From Marine Group II euryarchaeote MED-G33 (GTDB lineage: Archaea > Thermoplasmatota > Poseidoniia > Poseidoniales > Thalassarchaeaceae), in the NCBI GenBank assembly GCA_949538655.1, contig CATISE010000131.1, forward strand, positions 1-8,250: a stretch of DNA of 8,250 bases. Direction: 5' to 3'. Shown piece by piece: positions 1 through 6,334 of the stretch. Under the pieces are notes generated by a model. That model was not told the origin of the DNA. It did no database searches and was given only the letters and a program-made list of their open reading frames with translations. The translations under genes were made by a program, and so were the position numbers. Within the stretch, counting starts at the first letter, position 1. Each line of letters begins with the position of its first letter.

Positions 1-89
1 ACATGACTGACACCAGGAAAACAAGAGACGACAAGTGCACCTTGTGTAATCGCTCCATCTGAGACTTTGACTCGTGGTAACTCTCCCAT
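1..89 (-). CDS. N-terminal fragment, possible PAC2 family protein
   Basis: This is the first 29 codons of a minus-strand gene that leaves the window on the left. It starts at the ATG complementary to 87-89. The frame upstream is closed by a TGA and has no other plausible start codon. The visible residues begin MGELPRVKVSDGAI and continue with a hydrophobic strand, ALVVSCFPGVSH. A short N-terminus followed by a hydrophobic strand and a FPG-type turn is how archaeal PAC2 (proteasome assembly chaperone-like) proteins begin, but only this fragment can be compared. The gene diverges from the RecB-like nuclease gene, with 80 bp between the two starts. The coding call is fair; the family name is tentative. 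The rest of the gene, left of the window, would settle it. Confidence 0.42.
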   Translation of the reverse strand, partial: MGELPRVKVSDGAITQGALVVSCFPGVSH

Positions 90-169
90 GAACCACGCCC
101 GTCCATCGGTGGTGTTAATGCTTGGGCTGACTAGAGCAGTATCGCGGAGCCGTTCCGGGGTGCCATCTC
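90..169. promoter_or_regulatory. divergent intergenic region
   Basis: These 80 bp separate the starts of two divergent genes and must hold promoters for both. I see no convincing TATA box on either strand. A GGGG run sits at 157-160, ten nucleotides before the nuclease ATG, and is at best a weak ribosome binding site. A 4-bp arm dyad (CGGA/TCCG) lies at about 145-157 and could be chance. Confidence 0.3.
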
Positions 170-1342
170 ATGCCGATGAAACAGTGGTCATACGATCAAA
201 GGGGGCATCAACTGTCCCCCTCCTCTTGGAATAATTTCGCATCCTGCCCACGAAAATTTTGGCTCTCACGGCAGCGATTACCTCGTAAGGCTGGTATGGC
301 CAGTGCGATCGGTACTGCTGTTCACAATAGCGTTGAGGACATGTGTAACATCGATTTGTCAGGCAGAGATGGTGATGAAGTGGGGTGGTTGCCACCCACC
401 GCCAATGCCATTTTGGAAAAACAATGGGAACAAGAGAAGGAAATATTCCTGAAAACGCCCCGCCATCCGCGGTGGAAACAGGAAGAGTTTCCTCGCGCGC
501 GGAAGTTACTGATTGGTTCACTCAACATTCTCTTTGCAAAAGCCCGTATTGGAAAAGTCGCACTCTCCGAGGTATCGATTGATACCTGGCGGGAAATTCA
601 AGAAATGATTCTCGCTGCTGAAGGCACTTTGCGAACATCATGTGGCCGATTGATGGGACGGTTGGATCTTCTCGTATCTGATTATGACGAAGAAGGGAAT
701 GTTGTCGGTTGGATTGTTGCTGATTTGAAAACCGGAAAACCACCGGATGGAGAGCTGTATGATACTGTCAGCCGTCAACTCAGATTTTATCGCGATATTC
801 TTTGTGAAAACAACCCTGACCACCCACCCGTTCGCGCTGAAGGATGGTATTCCAACGGTTCAGTTGTTTTCGAAGCCGAAGGTCCTAGCGTTTTACCTGA
901 GGCCTTTGAAGCATGGGAAGCGAGCAAAATTACAGACTCGCCGATGGAGGCAAAACCCAATCAAGAAGCATGCAGCTTTTGCGAATGGAAAGCATGGTGT
1001 CCAGCATGGGTTTGGGCCCAAGCACAAGGCGAAATGAAACCTACGGGGATTTTCAGAGACATGATCGCCATCCTTGAGAAAGTCGAAGTGAACAACGGTA
1101 TTTGCCTGGTTGAGCGTATGGCTCCAATCAATGAATCAGGAGAGTTGGCCCCCACGGGTCAGCGAGCAGGAGCTGTCTTTGCTGGCCAAGCCTTACAGCG
1201 CCTACAGGCATTGATGGAAGAGGGCCATGAGGGGCCGGTATTCCTTGGCGGTGTCCGTTTAGATGGTGAAACATGGAAGCTTGGTGATTGGTGTGATGTA
1301 CTACCATGGTCGCCCATGCTAGAGGGTCGGAAGCGCGATTAG
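170..1342 (+). CDS. RecB/Cas4-like PD-(D/E)XK nuclease with Fe-S signature
   Basis: The 390-residue protein has the core motifs of the RecB-like PD-(D/E)XK nuclease clan. It opens with LSPSSWNNFASCPRKF (15-30), holding the first cysteine, C26. Then come GTAVH with H52 (motif I), GRLDLL with D166 (motif II), ADLKTGK with D185 and K187 (motif III), and QLRFY with Q203 and Y207 (QxxxY motif). A second cysteine group, C268, C271 and C277, completes the one-plus-three pattern that binds a 4Fe-4S cluster in AddB and Cas4. The expected activity is metal-dependent cleavage of single-stranded DNA ends, in repair or recombination. After the last cysteine comes a ~100-residue C-terminal region (about 291-390) that I do not recognise. 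The ATG at 170 is the first in frame; ATG 176 is an alternative. No cas genes or helicase lie nearby, so a CRISPR role is not supported. Confidence 0.85.
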   Translation: MPMKQWSYDQRGHQLSPSSWNNFASCPRKFWLSRQRLPRKAGMASAIGTAVHNSVEDMCNIDLSGRDGDEVGWLPPTANAILEKQWEQEKEIFLKTPRHPRWKQEEFPRARKLLIGSLNILFAKARIGKVALSEVSIDTWREIQEMILAAEGTLRTSCGRLMGRLDLLVSDYDEEGNVVGWIVADLKTGKPPDGELYDTVSRQLRFYRDILCENNPDHPPVRAEGWYSNGSVVFEAEGPSVLPEAFEAWEASKITDSPMEAKPNQEACSFCEWKAWCPAWVWAQAQGEMKPTGIFRDMIAILEKVEVNNGICLVERMAPINESGELAPTGQRAGAVFAGQALQRLQALMEEGHEGPVFLGGVRLDGETWKLGDWCDVLPWSPMLEGRKRD

Positions 1343-1392
1343 GACCCCTCAACCATCGTGGCATTGAAGTGCCCGAACCCTTCTTGCAGACC

Positions 1393-2232
1393 ATGGAGGG
1401 GGAGGAACGAGGTAAGCGTCGACGCGGTCCCCCCGCCTCAAATCGTAAGCGTAGCCCCCCTCCACAAACCGCGCCTCAAGATGAAGGCAATTGGTATGAT
1501 GAAGTGGTCGACGAATCAGAATCAGAAGATGGCGGCTTTGGTGGTTTTTCTGTTAAAAGACCTCAAATGAGCAGCACCGATCAGGTCGAAGGCGAACAAT
1601 TGGAACGCTACTTTGAGAAGCAATATCATGGTAAAACTGCAGAAAAGAGAGACAGTATTGAGGAGGATTGGGATGAGACAGAATCCGAGTTCAATCTTAA
1701 CACATTGCTCAATGGATATCGTTCCATCCCCCTTGGCGTTCAATCATTCATGACCGCACTACCATTACTGATTGTTTCAGCGATAATGATGTGGGTGGGC
1801 GACGAAATTTTCCTAGACGGCATGGCGAATTCAACCGGTGCATTTCTGAATATTTTGGCAGTATTTTTGGCGATTTGCCTCACCGCGATTGCGTTGATTC
1901 AAATCGTTGTCTCAGCGGTTAACCAATCACTACGTGACCGACAAATCGCAAGAGATGGGCCAGACATTCCACTGTTGGGTTGGTCTGGCTCTCTGCGACT
2001 TTCTGGCCAGGTATTCTCCGAAGCACTTCTTACATTCATCGTGACTTGGGTCATTACAATCCTCGGCCTCTATATGATTGCAGGTGGCATGCCCGACCTT
2101 TCGATCCCAACGATTGATTCAGATAACCTCTCAGCTGGAATCGTGCTCTACATTCTCGGCTCTGCAGGTTCCCTATTCGTCATGATTGGAATCATTCCCT
2201 ATTCCATCGAAGCCACCATCAAGCGTTCTTGA
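1393..2232 (+). CDS. four-helix membrane protein with charged, disordered N-terminus
   Basis: I do not recognise this protein. From the ATG at 1393 it has 279 residues. Residues 1-110 are hydrophilic and probably disordered: a basic patch (KRRRG), a proline-rich stretch near 20-28 (SPPPQ), then an acidic run (DESESEDGG) and mixed charges. Four predicted membrane helices follow at about 116-136, 150-175, 209-232 and 247-271. The loop after helix 2 is rich in Arg (LRDRQIARDG) and the loops after helices 1 and 3 are acidic, so both termini should be cytoplasmic. The frame is open upstream to an ATG at 1306, but that start would overlap the nuclease gene; GTG 1369 is another option. The gene begins 50 bp after the nuclease, with no clear ribosome binding site. 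Its stop lies 3 bp from the stop of the convergent exonuclease. Confidence 0.75.
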   Translation: MEGEERGKRRRGPPASNRKRSPPPQTAPQDEGNWYDEVVDESESEDGGFGGFSVKRPQMSSTDQVEGEQLERYFEKQYHGKTAEKRDSIEEDWDETESEFNLNTLLNGYRSIPLGVQSFMTALPLLIVSAIMMWVGDEIFLDGMANSTGAFLNILAVFLAICLTAIALIQIVVSAVNQSLRDRQIARDGPDIPLLGWSGSLRLSGQVFSEALLTFIVTWVITILGLYMIAGGMPDLSIPTIDSDNLSAGIVLYILGSAGSLFVMIGIIPYSIEATIKRS

Positions 2233-2235
2233 TGA

Positions 2236-3096
2236 CTATTTTCGTTCAGCTTGTAGAGCATCGATTGCATCGCTTTCAAGCGGTCCGGCTGATGATGATA
2301 GCCAGTTCAGATAGTTCATATCCAGACGCTCAATTTCTTTCACCGTTCTACCACGGTTTCGACCGCGCCCAATTACGATTCCAGAGTTTGAAATTCGCAA
2401 CCAACCATGGCTACCAGATATGGGCTCTAGGTCTTCTAAATTGGGTCCAAGGGACTCGGATTCTTTATCGGTTTGAGATGAACCATCTACCCAATCTGGG
2501 ATGTCTTCTACCGCTCTGCGGAAGTGTTGCGGATGAGCAGCCATTATTTTGTGAAGTAACAGTAAAGTCGCAGCTGCATCCGCACCTGCTGTATGTGCGT
2601 TTTCCAGTGAAATTCCAAATTGCTGACAAAGAGACCCCAGTTTGTGACTTGGAGGAATCTTCAATTTTCTAGCGATTTTGAGCGTGTCTAGAATTGCCAA
2701 TGGCTTGGGCATTGCATGGCCCGCCCGTAAAAATTCAGATCTTAGAAAAGGCCAATCGAACCTGTCAACATTGTGGCCGACAATTACAGCCCCCTCCATC
2801 GCCTCGCAAATATGGGGTGCATATTCCTTGAATGTAGGAACACCCTTGACATCATCATCATCAATTCCGTGAATATTTGTGGTTTCTCTGGGTATTTGTC
2901 TTTGTGGGTTGACCAAATTTTCCAGGTGTATTGATGATCCATCATCATCACATCCAACCAAGGCATATTGCACAATCCGATGCGACTTATGGTTGAATCC
3001 AGTGGTCTCAAGGTCGAACCCGAGTACACGGTATCCAGCCAATGGGTCCGCTGCCATACAATCGAATGGAATGCGACGTCGCTTGAACCCTCTCAT
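2236..3096 (-). CDS. DEDDh 3'-5' exonuclease with ExoX-like C-terminus
   Basis: This protein has the DnaQ/epsilon exonuclease fold, with all five catalytic residues of the DEDDh type. Counted from the ATG at 3096 (286 residues), Exo I is FDLETTG (D28, E30), Exo II is GHNVDRFDWPFL (D114), and Exo III is HTAGAD (H168, D173). It should remove nucleotides from 3' ends with two metal ions, in repair, proofreading or RNA trimming. After a linker rich in Ser, Asp and Glu, residues about 230-275 carry GRNRGRTVKEIE and NYLNWL, the pattern of the C-terminal module of exodeoxyribonuclease X-like proteins. The frame extends to a GTG at 3165. I prefer ATG 3096 because a TATA-like AATTAT (about 3132-3137 on this strand) lies upstream. 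ATG 3057, 19 residues before the first catalytic Asp, is a good alternative. It converges on the membrane protein gene and diverges from the lipoprotein gene. Confidence 0.88.
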   Translation of the reverse strand: MRGFKRRRIPFDCMAADPLAGYRVLGFDLETTGFNHKSHRIVQYALVGCDDDGSSIHLENLVNPQRQIPRETTNIHGIDDDDVKGVPTFKEYAPHICEAMEGAVIVGHNVDRFDWPFLRSEFLRAGHAMPKPLAILDTLKIARKLKIPPSHKLGSLCQQFGISLENAHTAGADAAATLLLLHKIMAAHPQHFRRAVEDIPDWVDGSSQTDKESESLGPNLEDLEPISGSHGWLRISNSGIVIGRGRNRGRTVKEIERLDMNYLNWLSSSAGPLESDAIDALQAERK

Positions 3097-3153
3097 CTGC
3101 CAATCGGCATCGGACTTCGTGGAAGTTCTGCATAATTGGGAATTGAAAGGACA

Positions 3154-3169
3154 AAGAGTCGTCACTCTT
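3154..3169. repeat. short inverted repeat in divergent promoter region
   Basis: AAGAGT and ACTCTT form a perfect 6-bp inverted repeat around a 4-nt centre (CGTC). It lies between the divergent exonuclease and lipoprotein genes, 53 bp before the lipoprotein ATG. It could be a regulator site. Repeats this short also occur by chance. Confidence 0.3.
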
Positions 3170-3190
3170 CTAAAGGAAGATGCGGGGCCG

Positions 3191-3199
3191 TTAACATAT
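3191..3199 (+). promoter_or_regulatory. TATA-like box for the lipoprotein gene
   Basis: TTAACATAT is centred about 27 nt upstream of the ATG at 3222. That is the usual distance from an archaeal TATA box to the transcription start, so the mRNA may begin at or next to the start codon (leaderless). No Shine-Dalgarno sequence precedes that ATG, which fits. The call is based on position and composition only. Confidence 0.4.
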
Positions 3200-3221
3200 G
3201 TCCATGGTATGGTTGCAATCT

Positions 3222-4391
3222 ATGGCTTCACGTCGTCAGGTTGCATTGCTTCTAATCGTCACCATGGTTTTCCCAATGTTGGCAGGGTGTACCGGTCTTG
3301 GAGGCCCTCCTGAACCAAATGCTAGAGTCGAATCAGACCGAGCTGGAATCAACGCTGGAGAGTCGGTCAATTTCGACGCGCGTGCATCGACATCCCCCGA
3401 AAGTACAGTCATCACACAGTACCTTTGGAATTTTGACAATGGACAACGCTCAGAAACAGTTCAAGGATATACGAGCCACACATTTAGTGAGGCAGGGGTG
3501 TATGAAATCAGTGTCACAGTTGTCAATGATCTGGGTGGAGAAGATACCGCTACAACTGTGCTTATCGTGAACGGTTTCCCGACAATTTCCCTTTCTATGC
3601 CAACCGCAATTCGAACAGGAGATATCGTCACCCTGGACGCCTCTGGCTCATCGGATCCAGAACAGGGCGAATTGACCACAGTCTGGGATTTAGATTGGAA
3701 TGTGGATAGCGACAAAGATGGTGATCCGACCAATGACAACGATGCGATGGGAGAAACCCATCAATTTACGCCTGCTGAAAGTGGAAATTATACAGGGTCA
3801 GTTACCATCACAGATGAATCTGATGCAAGCGTCACGAGAACATGGGACCTGACAGTCCTGCCCCGTACCTACCAAGTCATTTGGGAAGAGCAAACAATCA
3901 CCTATGATTGGGATGGTTACTTGGAGCAGAGTAAGATACACACCATCACACATATCCCTGGAGAAGTGGGCCGTATTATGTCGTTCAATGCGACATTGAC
4001 TTTGGCGATGGACATCATCCCAGTCATGTTGCCTCAGGATAATTTCTCACTGACCGTTGACGTTCCAGATGACAGTTGGAGCAACACCGTTCGGACGGAA
4101 CAAACCAATATCACCCACAATGCATCCGCCTCAATGGAGTATTCCAACCTCAATCCAACATCAGAAAACACATACAATTTCTCTGCTGATTCCTTAGAAG
4201 AATTGCTTGAGATGCTGGACACTGAATCTGGCGCAGGGTTTGGTGAGGGTGATTGGATGTGGATTATTGAGGCAGAGGAAGCTGATCCCGACTTGCCGAT
4301 TGACGATGTGGATCCTGATGGCGGAAATGATTGGGAACTGGTTGTCGAGATTACTTTCCTCGTTCCAAGAATCAACGAAGTCGGCGTTTAA
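3222..4391 (+). CDS. PKD-domain lipoprotein
   Basis: From the ATG at 3222 the protein has 389 residues. It opens with a clear lipoprotein signal: two arginines (MASRRQ), a hydrophobic core, and the lipobox LAGC with C23 as the expected lipidated residue. The mature protein should sit on the outer face of the cytoplasmic membrane. Residues 34-116 form one PKD domain (YLWNFDNG near 67-74, HTFSEAGVYEISVTV at 86-100). Residues 118-213 form a second (WDLDWN at 155-160, SGNYTGSVTITD at 187-198). The second has an acidic loop at 162-174 with alternating aspartates (DSDKDGD) that resembles a calcium-binding site. Residues 214-389 are beta-rich, with several N-glycosylation sequons, and match no family I know. 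PKD domains usually mediate adhesion or protein contacts. In-frame ATGs at 3198 and 3204 would only lengthen the part before the signal. The ligand is unknown. Confidence 0.85.
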   Translation: MASRRQVALLLIVTMVFPMLAGCTGLGGPPEPNARVESDRAGINAGESVNFDARASTSPESTVITQYLWNFDNGQRSETVQGYTSHTFSEAGVYEISVTVVNDLGGEDTATTVLIVNGFPTISLSMPTAIRTGDIVTLDASGSSDPEQGELTTVWDLDWNVDSDKDGDPTNDNDAMGETHQFTPAESGNYTGSVTITDESDASVTRTWDLTVLPRTYQVIWEEQTITYDWDGYLEQSKIHTITHIPGEVGRIMSFNATLTLAMDIIPVMLPQDNFSLTVDVPDDSWSNTVRTEQTNITHNASASMEYSNLNPTSENTYNFSADSLEELLEMLDTESGAGFGEGDWMWIIEAEEADPDLPIDDVDPDGGNDWELVVEITFLVPRINEVGV

Positions 4392-4445
4392 TCGAATACC
4401 GCTCTAGGGGAAGCGATTTGAACTGGTGCCTTCTCGAACAGTTTG

Positions 4446-4805
4446 ATGGTGACTTCTGTCCATATCAAGAAGGTCTCAGTTAGAGATCGAGTCGTGGTCG
4501 ATTTAGAAGTCTGGATGGACAATCCAGATGACTACGATTTTTCTCCACGAGTCTCACTCGTTGACAACCTTCTATCACTTTCAGTTGAAGTAGAATCGAA
4601 TGATTTCGAAGTTCTTGCCAGTGCGGAATTGGACGATGAAGCCCTACAATTGGCCGAAAGAGATCGCTTGGTTGAGGCTCGTATCAAATTCAGTGTACAT
4701 GGGATGCATGGAACATTGACCCACAAGACTCCACAACCTCGCACAGGCCCCAATTCAAAGAAACTGGCAGAGCCACGTTGGAAAATCATGCTACCATTGC
4801 AGTAA
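4446..4805 (+). CDS. hypothetical protein, 119 residues
   Basis: I do not recognise this protein. The ATG at 4446 starts a small soluble acidic protein with no signal peptide or membrane helix. Alternating hydrophobic residues at both ends (VHIKKVSVRDRVVVDLEVWM; KIMLPL) suggest beta strands. A more helical acidic section near 60-75 (ELDDEALQLAERD) lies between. There are no cysteines or catalytic motifs that I can name. It lies 54 bp after the lipoprotein stop, on the same strand, with no clear Shine-Dalgarno site. A TTG one codon upstream is a less likely start. Length, steady codon use and the gap-free fit between neighbours support coding, and no strong frame competes on this strand. Confidence 0.65.
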   Translation: MVTSVHIKKVSVRDRVVVDLEVWMDNPDDYDFSPRVSLVDNLLSLSVEVESNDFEVLASAELDDEALQLAERDRLVEARIKFSVHGMHGTLTHKTPQPRTGPNSKKLAEPRWKIMLPLQ

Positions 4806-4818
4806 GTCGATTTTGGAT

Positions 4819-4836
4819 GGGACCCCCGGGGTTCCC
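4819..4836. terminator. GC-rich near-palindrome, possible terminator
   Basis: GGGACCCCCGGGGTTCCC is an 18-bp near-palindrome with one mismatched pair, 14 bp after the stop of the 119-residue protein. The following sequence is pyrimidine-rich (CCTTACCTTCCTC). It could end the upstream transcript or act as a binding site. An RNA hairpin here would need to open some central pairs to form a loop. No long T run follows. Confidence 0.3.
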
Positions 4837-4876
4837 CCTTACCTTCCTCAAATACCATCGGTGACAAATTGATATT

Positions 4877-5122
4877 ATGGCCAAAGGTACACAGAAAGAG
4901 GCTAGGCTTCGTCGCCTGAAGGAAGAGATTCTCAATTTCGTGAGTTTTAACCCCGGTTGTACAGCATCGCAAATTGTCGCGTGGTTGTCCATCGATCTGA
5001 AGATGAAGAACCACGGGCTCACCCCTCGGAAAATTGGATTTTTCATTCCAAGATACTGCAAAGAATTGGTCTGGAAGCAGGATTCCATGACGGGGAAGCG
5101 GATTTACACCAATGGCGCCTGA
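4877..5122 (+). CDS. small winged-helix-like DNA-binding protein
   Basis: This 81-residue basic protein fits a single winged-helix domain. Residues 8-23 form a first helix (ARLRRLKEEILNFVSF). Residues 27-37 look like the second helix (GCTASQIVAWLS), and residues 48-62 like the recognition helix (GLTPRKIGFFIPRYC). A short hairpin wing follows (VWKQDSMTGKRIY). The frequent Lys and Arg suit nucleic-acid binding. No partner domain is present. The target is unknown. The ATG at 4877 has no ribosome binding site. An AT-rich CAAATACC at 4849-4856 lies about 25 nt upstream and could be a TATA box for a leaderless mRNA. The gene ends 41 bp before the tRNA. Coding is likely; the fold is inferred from the residue pattern only. 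Confidence 0.68.
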   Translation: MAKGTQKEARLRRLKEEILNFVSFNPGCTASQIVAWLSIDLKMKNHGLTPRKIGFFIPRYCKELVWKQDSMTGKRIYTNGA

Positions 5123-5132
5123 ACCGTTCGGG

Positions 5133-5140
5133 TTAAGATA
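5133..5140 (+). promoter_or_regulatory. TATA-like box of the tRNA-Arg gene
   Basis: TTAAGATA is centred about 27 nt before the first base of the mature tRNA, the spacing expected for an archaeal promoter driving a tRNA with little or no 5' leader. It is the most AT-rich stretch in an otherwise GC-rich spacer. Confidence 0.5.
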
Positions 5141-5163
5141 GGGTGGTCAGTGGGCCGCGCACA

Positions 5164-5240
5164 GGACCCATAGTGTAGCCTGGATATCACTGGGGCTTGC
5201 GGAGCCTCAAACCCGTGTTCGAATCGCGGTGGGTCCGCCA
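5164..5240 (+). tRNA. tRNA-Arg, anticodon GCG
   Basis: A full cloverleaf can be drawn. The acceptor GGACCCA pairs with TGGGTCC in 7 bp. The D arm has three pairs (GTG/CAC, 5173-5175 and 5188-5190) with a TxT mismatch as the fourth, and a loop with the conserved GG (5182-5183) followed by A. The anticodon stem GGGGC/GCCTC pairs in 5 bp with one G-U. Its loop is TTGCGGA, with anticodon GCG at 5199-5201, which reads CGC (Arg). The variable loop is 4 nt. The T arm CCGTG/CGCGG holds the loop TTCGAAT. The discriminator is G (5237) and CCA is encoded at 5238-5240. There is no intron. It is followed after 31 nt by the thioesterase start, so part of that mRNA may come from a shared transcript. Confidence 0.95.
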
Positions 5241-5251
5241 CCTTCATCGTA

Positions 5252-5257
5252 GGGAGG
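5252..5257 (+). promoter_or_regulatory. possible Shine-Dalgarno site for thioesterase
   Basis: GGGAGG lies 14 nt before the ATG at 5272. The spacing is longer than usual. It is the only purine-rich match between the tRNA 3' end and that start codon. Confidence 0.4.
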
Positions 5258-5271
5258 CGTCAGCCAGTGAC

Positions 5272-5685
5272 ATGCCCGTTCATCTCCGCCGGCGCGTCGA
5301 CTTTCCGATGATCGACCTTGCTCAGGTAGTATTCTATCCAGAATACTTCGATTTGGCTCATCGTTTCTTTGAAGAGTCATGGGAAGAGATTTGTGGAATC
5401 TCTTATCCCGTTATTACGCAGGAGATGCATCTCGGATTTCCAGCCGTACACACTTCGGCCGATCATTTGGCTCCACTACGCTACGGAGATGATGTAGTTT
5501 GCAAGCTGTGGATTGAATCGGTCGGCAATTCATCGATTGTATGGCGTTATTTGTTTTACAATCAAGAAGAAGTCCTCTGTTGGGATGCCCGTGTGGTCAC
5601 GGTATGCGTCAACATGAAGACATTCGAAAAAATGGAAGTCCCAGATGAGATTGCGGATGCATTGAGAAAATGTACCGAGGATTAA
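5272..5685 (+). CDS. hotdog-fold acyl-CoA thioesterase (4HBT/YbgC type)
   Basis: The 137-residue protein is the usual length for a single hotdog domain. Its N-terminus, RVDFPMIDLAQVVFYPEY (8-25), aligns without gaps to the start of 4-hydroxybenzoyl-CoA thioesterase (RIEFGDCDPAGIVWYPNY, from memory). D15 falls on the catalytic aspartate, and the FYPEYF turn leads into the long central helix. Later strands fit the fold: LRYGDDVVCKLWIESVGNSSIVWRY spans two strands, and WDARVVTVCVNMKTFEKMEVP is the final hairpin. The expected reaction is hydrolysis of an acyl- or aryl-CoA thioester in the cytoplasm; the substrate cannot be told. The glycine usual after the catalytic Asp is Gln (Q18). The frame stays open back into the tRNA gene, so the ATG at 5272 is the real start. 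A membrane protein gene follows after 25 bp and is probably co-transcribed. Confidence 0.88.
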   Translation: MPVHLRRRVDFPMIDLAQVVFYPEYFDLAHRFFEESWEEICGISYPVITQEMHLGFPAVHTSADHLAPLRYGDDVVCKLWIESVGNSSIVWRYLFYNQEEVLCWDARVVTVCVNMKTFEKMEVPDEIADALRKCTED

Positions 5686-5699
5686 GGAGTGTCAAAGCA

Positions 5700-5706
5700 G
5701 AGGTGG
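5700..5706 (+). promoter_or_regulatory. Shine-Dalgarno site for the 5711 gene
   Basis: GAGGTGG ends 4 nt before the ATG and is a strong match to the 16S rRNA 3' end complement (GGAGGTG). It fixes the start at 5711 and fits translation from inside a transcript begun upstream. Confidence 0.65.
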
Positions 5707-5710
5707 AACC

Positions 5711-6334
5711 ATGTCGGATGAAATCGGCTCGGTCATGATGGATGGCGAGGAAGTACTCGTCATGCCCGAAATCCCAATCCGCCCGAATCAAAGTATTCCA
5801 ACGGTAGCTGCAATAATCTTGCTTTTAGGGGCCGCAATGGTTGGCTTTGCAACCTACAGTTCATTCATGTCCGATGAATTGTTTACAGAAGCGGATGAAA
5901 CCCAACTCGCAAATCAGTTTACTGAAAGTGAAGCCGATGTCACCCAAGAAGATTTAGCGCAATATGATGATCAATTTTCAAATTCGACATATGGAACTTG
6001 GAGCAGTATACTTCTCTTGCTTTCAACAAGTTCTCTTTTGGCTGGCGGTATTCTACTTCTCAGAGGCAATCGAAAAGGCATTCAAAGTGGTGCATTGGGT
6101 GCCTTGTTACTCATCATTGTGAATATTTGGGCCGGTTCAGCCAGTCAGGAAGCCGCGACCCATTTACCTGAAATTGCCTCACTGACGTTTGCGACAATGT
6201 ACTACATCTATGCCTGCTGCGGACTATTTTGCCTCACATCTGCAATGATGCCAATGCTGTTTGCATCAGGTCGGGCAGCCCTCGCCCCAGTGCCGACAAA
6301 TTTGCTGACCACGGTCACTGAAGAAGAGGAGTAA
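5711..6334 (+). CDS. four-helix membrane protein, unknown function
   Basis: I do not recognise this 207-residue protein. Four hydrophobic helices lie at about 30-52, 97-117, 124-145 and 158-186. The only strongly basic loop (RGNRKG, 118-123) is between helices 2 and 3, which puts it and both termini in the cytoplasm. The 44-residue loop at 53-96 is then external and very acidic, with one sequon (NST at 91-93). The C-terminus ends in four glutamates. No signal peptidase site or catalytic motif is seen. A strong Shine-Dalgarno site and the 25-bp gap suggest co-transcription with the thioesterase, but nothing in the sequence ties the two functions. The stop codon abuts the stop of the opposing pentapeptide gene and lies in a hairpin shared by both. 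Confidence 0.78.
   Translation: MSDEIGSVMMDGEEVLVMPEIPIRPNQSIPTVAAIILLLGAAMVGFATYSSFMSDELFTEADETQLANQFTESEADVTQEDLAQYDDQFSNSTYGTWSSILLLLSTSSLLAGGILLLRGNRKGIQSGALGALLLIIVNIWAGSASQEAATHLPEIASLTFATMYYIYACCGLFCLTSAMMPMLFASGRAALAPVPTNLLTTVTEEEE

Noticed and set aside
168..528. Minus-strand open frames inside the nuclease gene
   Set aside because: They overlap a gene with clear nuclease motifs and show no domain pattern or start signal of their own.
170..1342. Nuclease as a CRISPR Cas4 protein
   Set aside because: The motifs are shared by the clan, but there is no CRISPR array or other cas gene in the window.
1306..1392. ATG 1306 as start of the membrane protein
   Set aside because: It would overlap the end of the nuclease gene by 37 bp and add residues with no clear character; ATG 1393 is simpler.
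3097..3165. GTG start for the exonuclease at 3165
   Set aside because: It would place the start inside the 6-bp dyad and add residues unlike the family; ATG 3096 or 3057 fits better.
4532..5014. 160-codon minus-strand frame
   Set aside because: It spans two plus-strand genes and the GC-rich spacer and shows no family pattern; it looks like a shadow frame.
5197..5271. Upstream extension of the thioesterase into the tRNA
   Set aside because: The frame is open from a TTG in the anticodon loop, but those codons are tRNA sequence, and the homology begins after the ATG at 5272.
5164..5272. tRNA as an integration site of a mobile element
   Set aside because: No integrase and no repeat of the tRNA 3' end are visible nearby.
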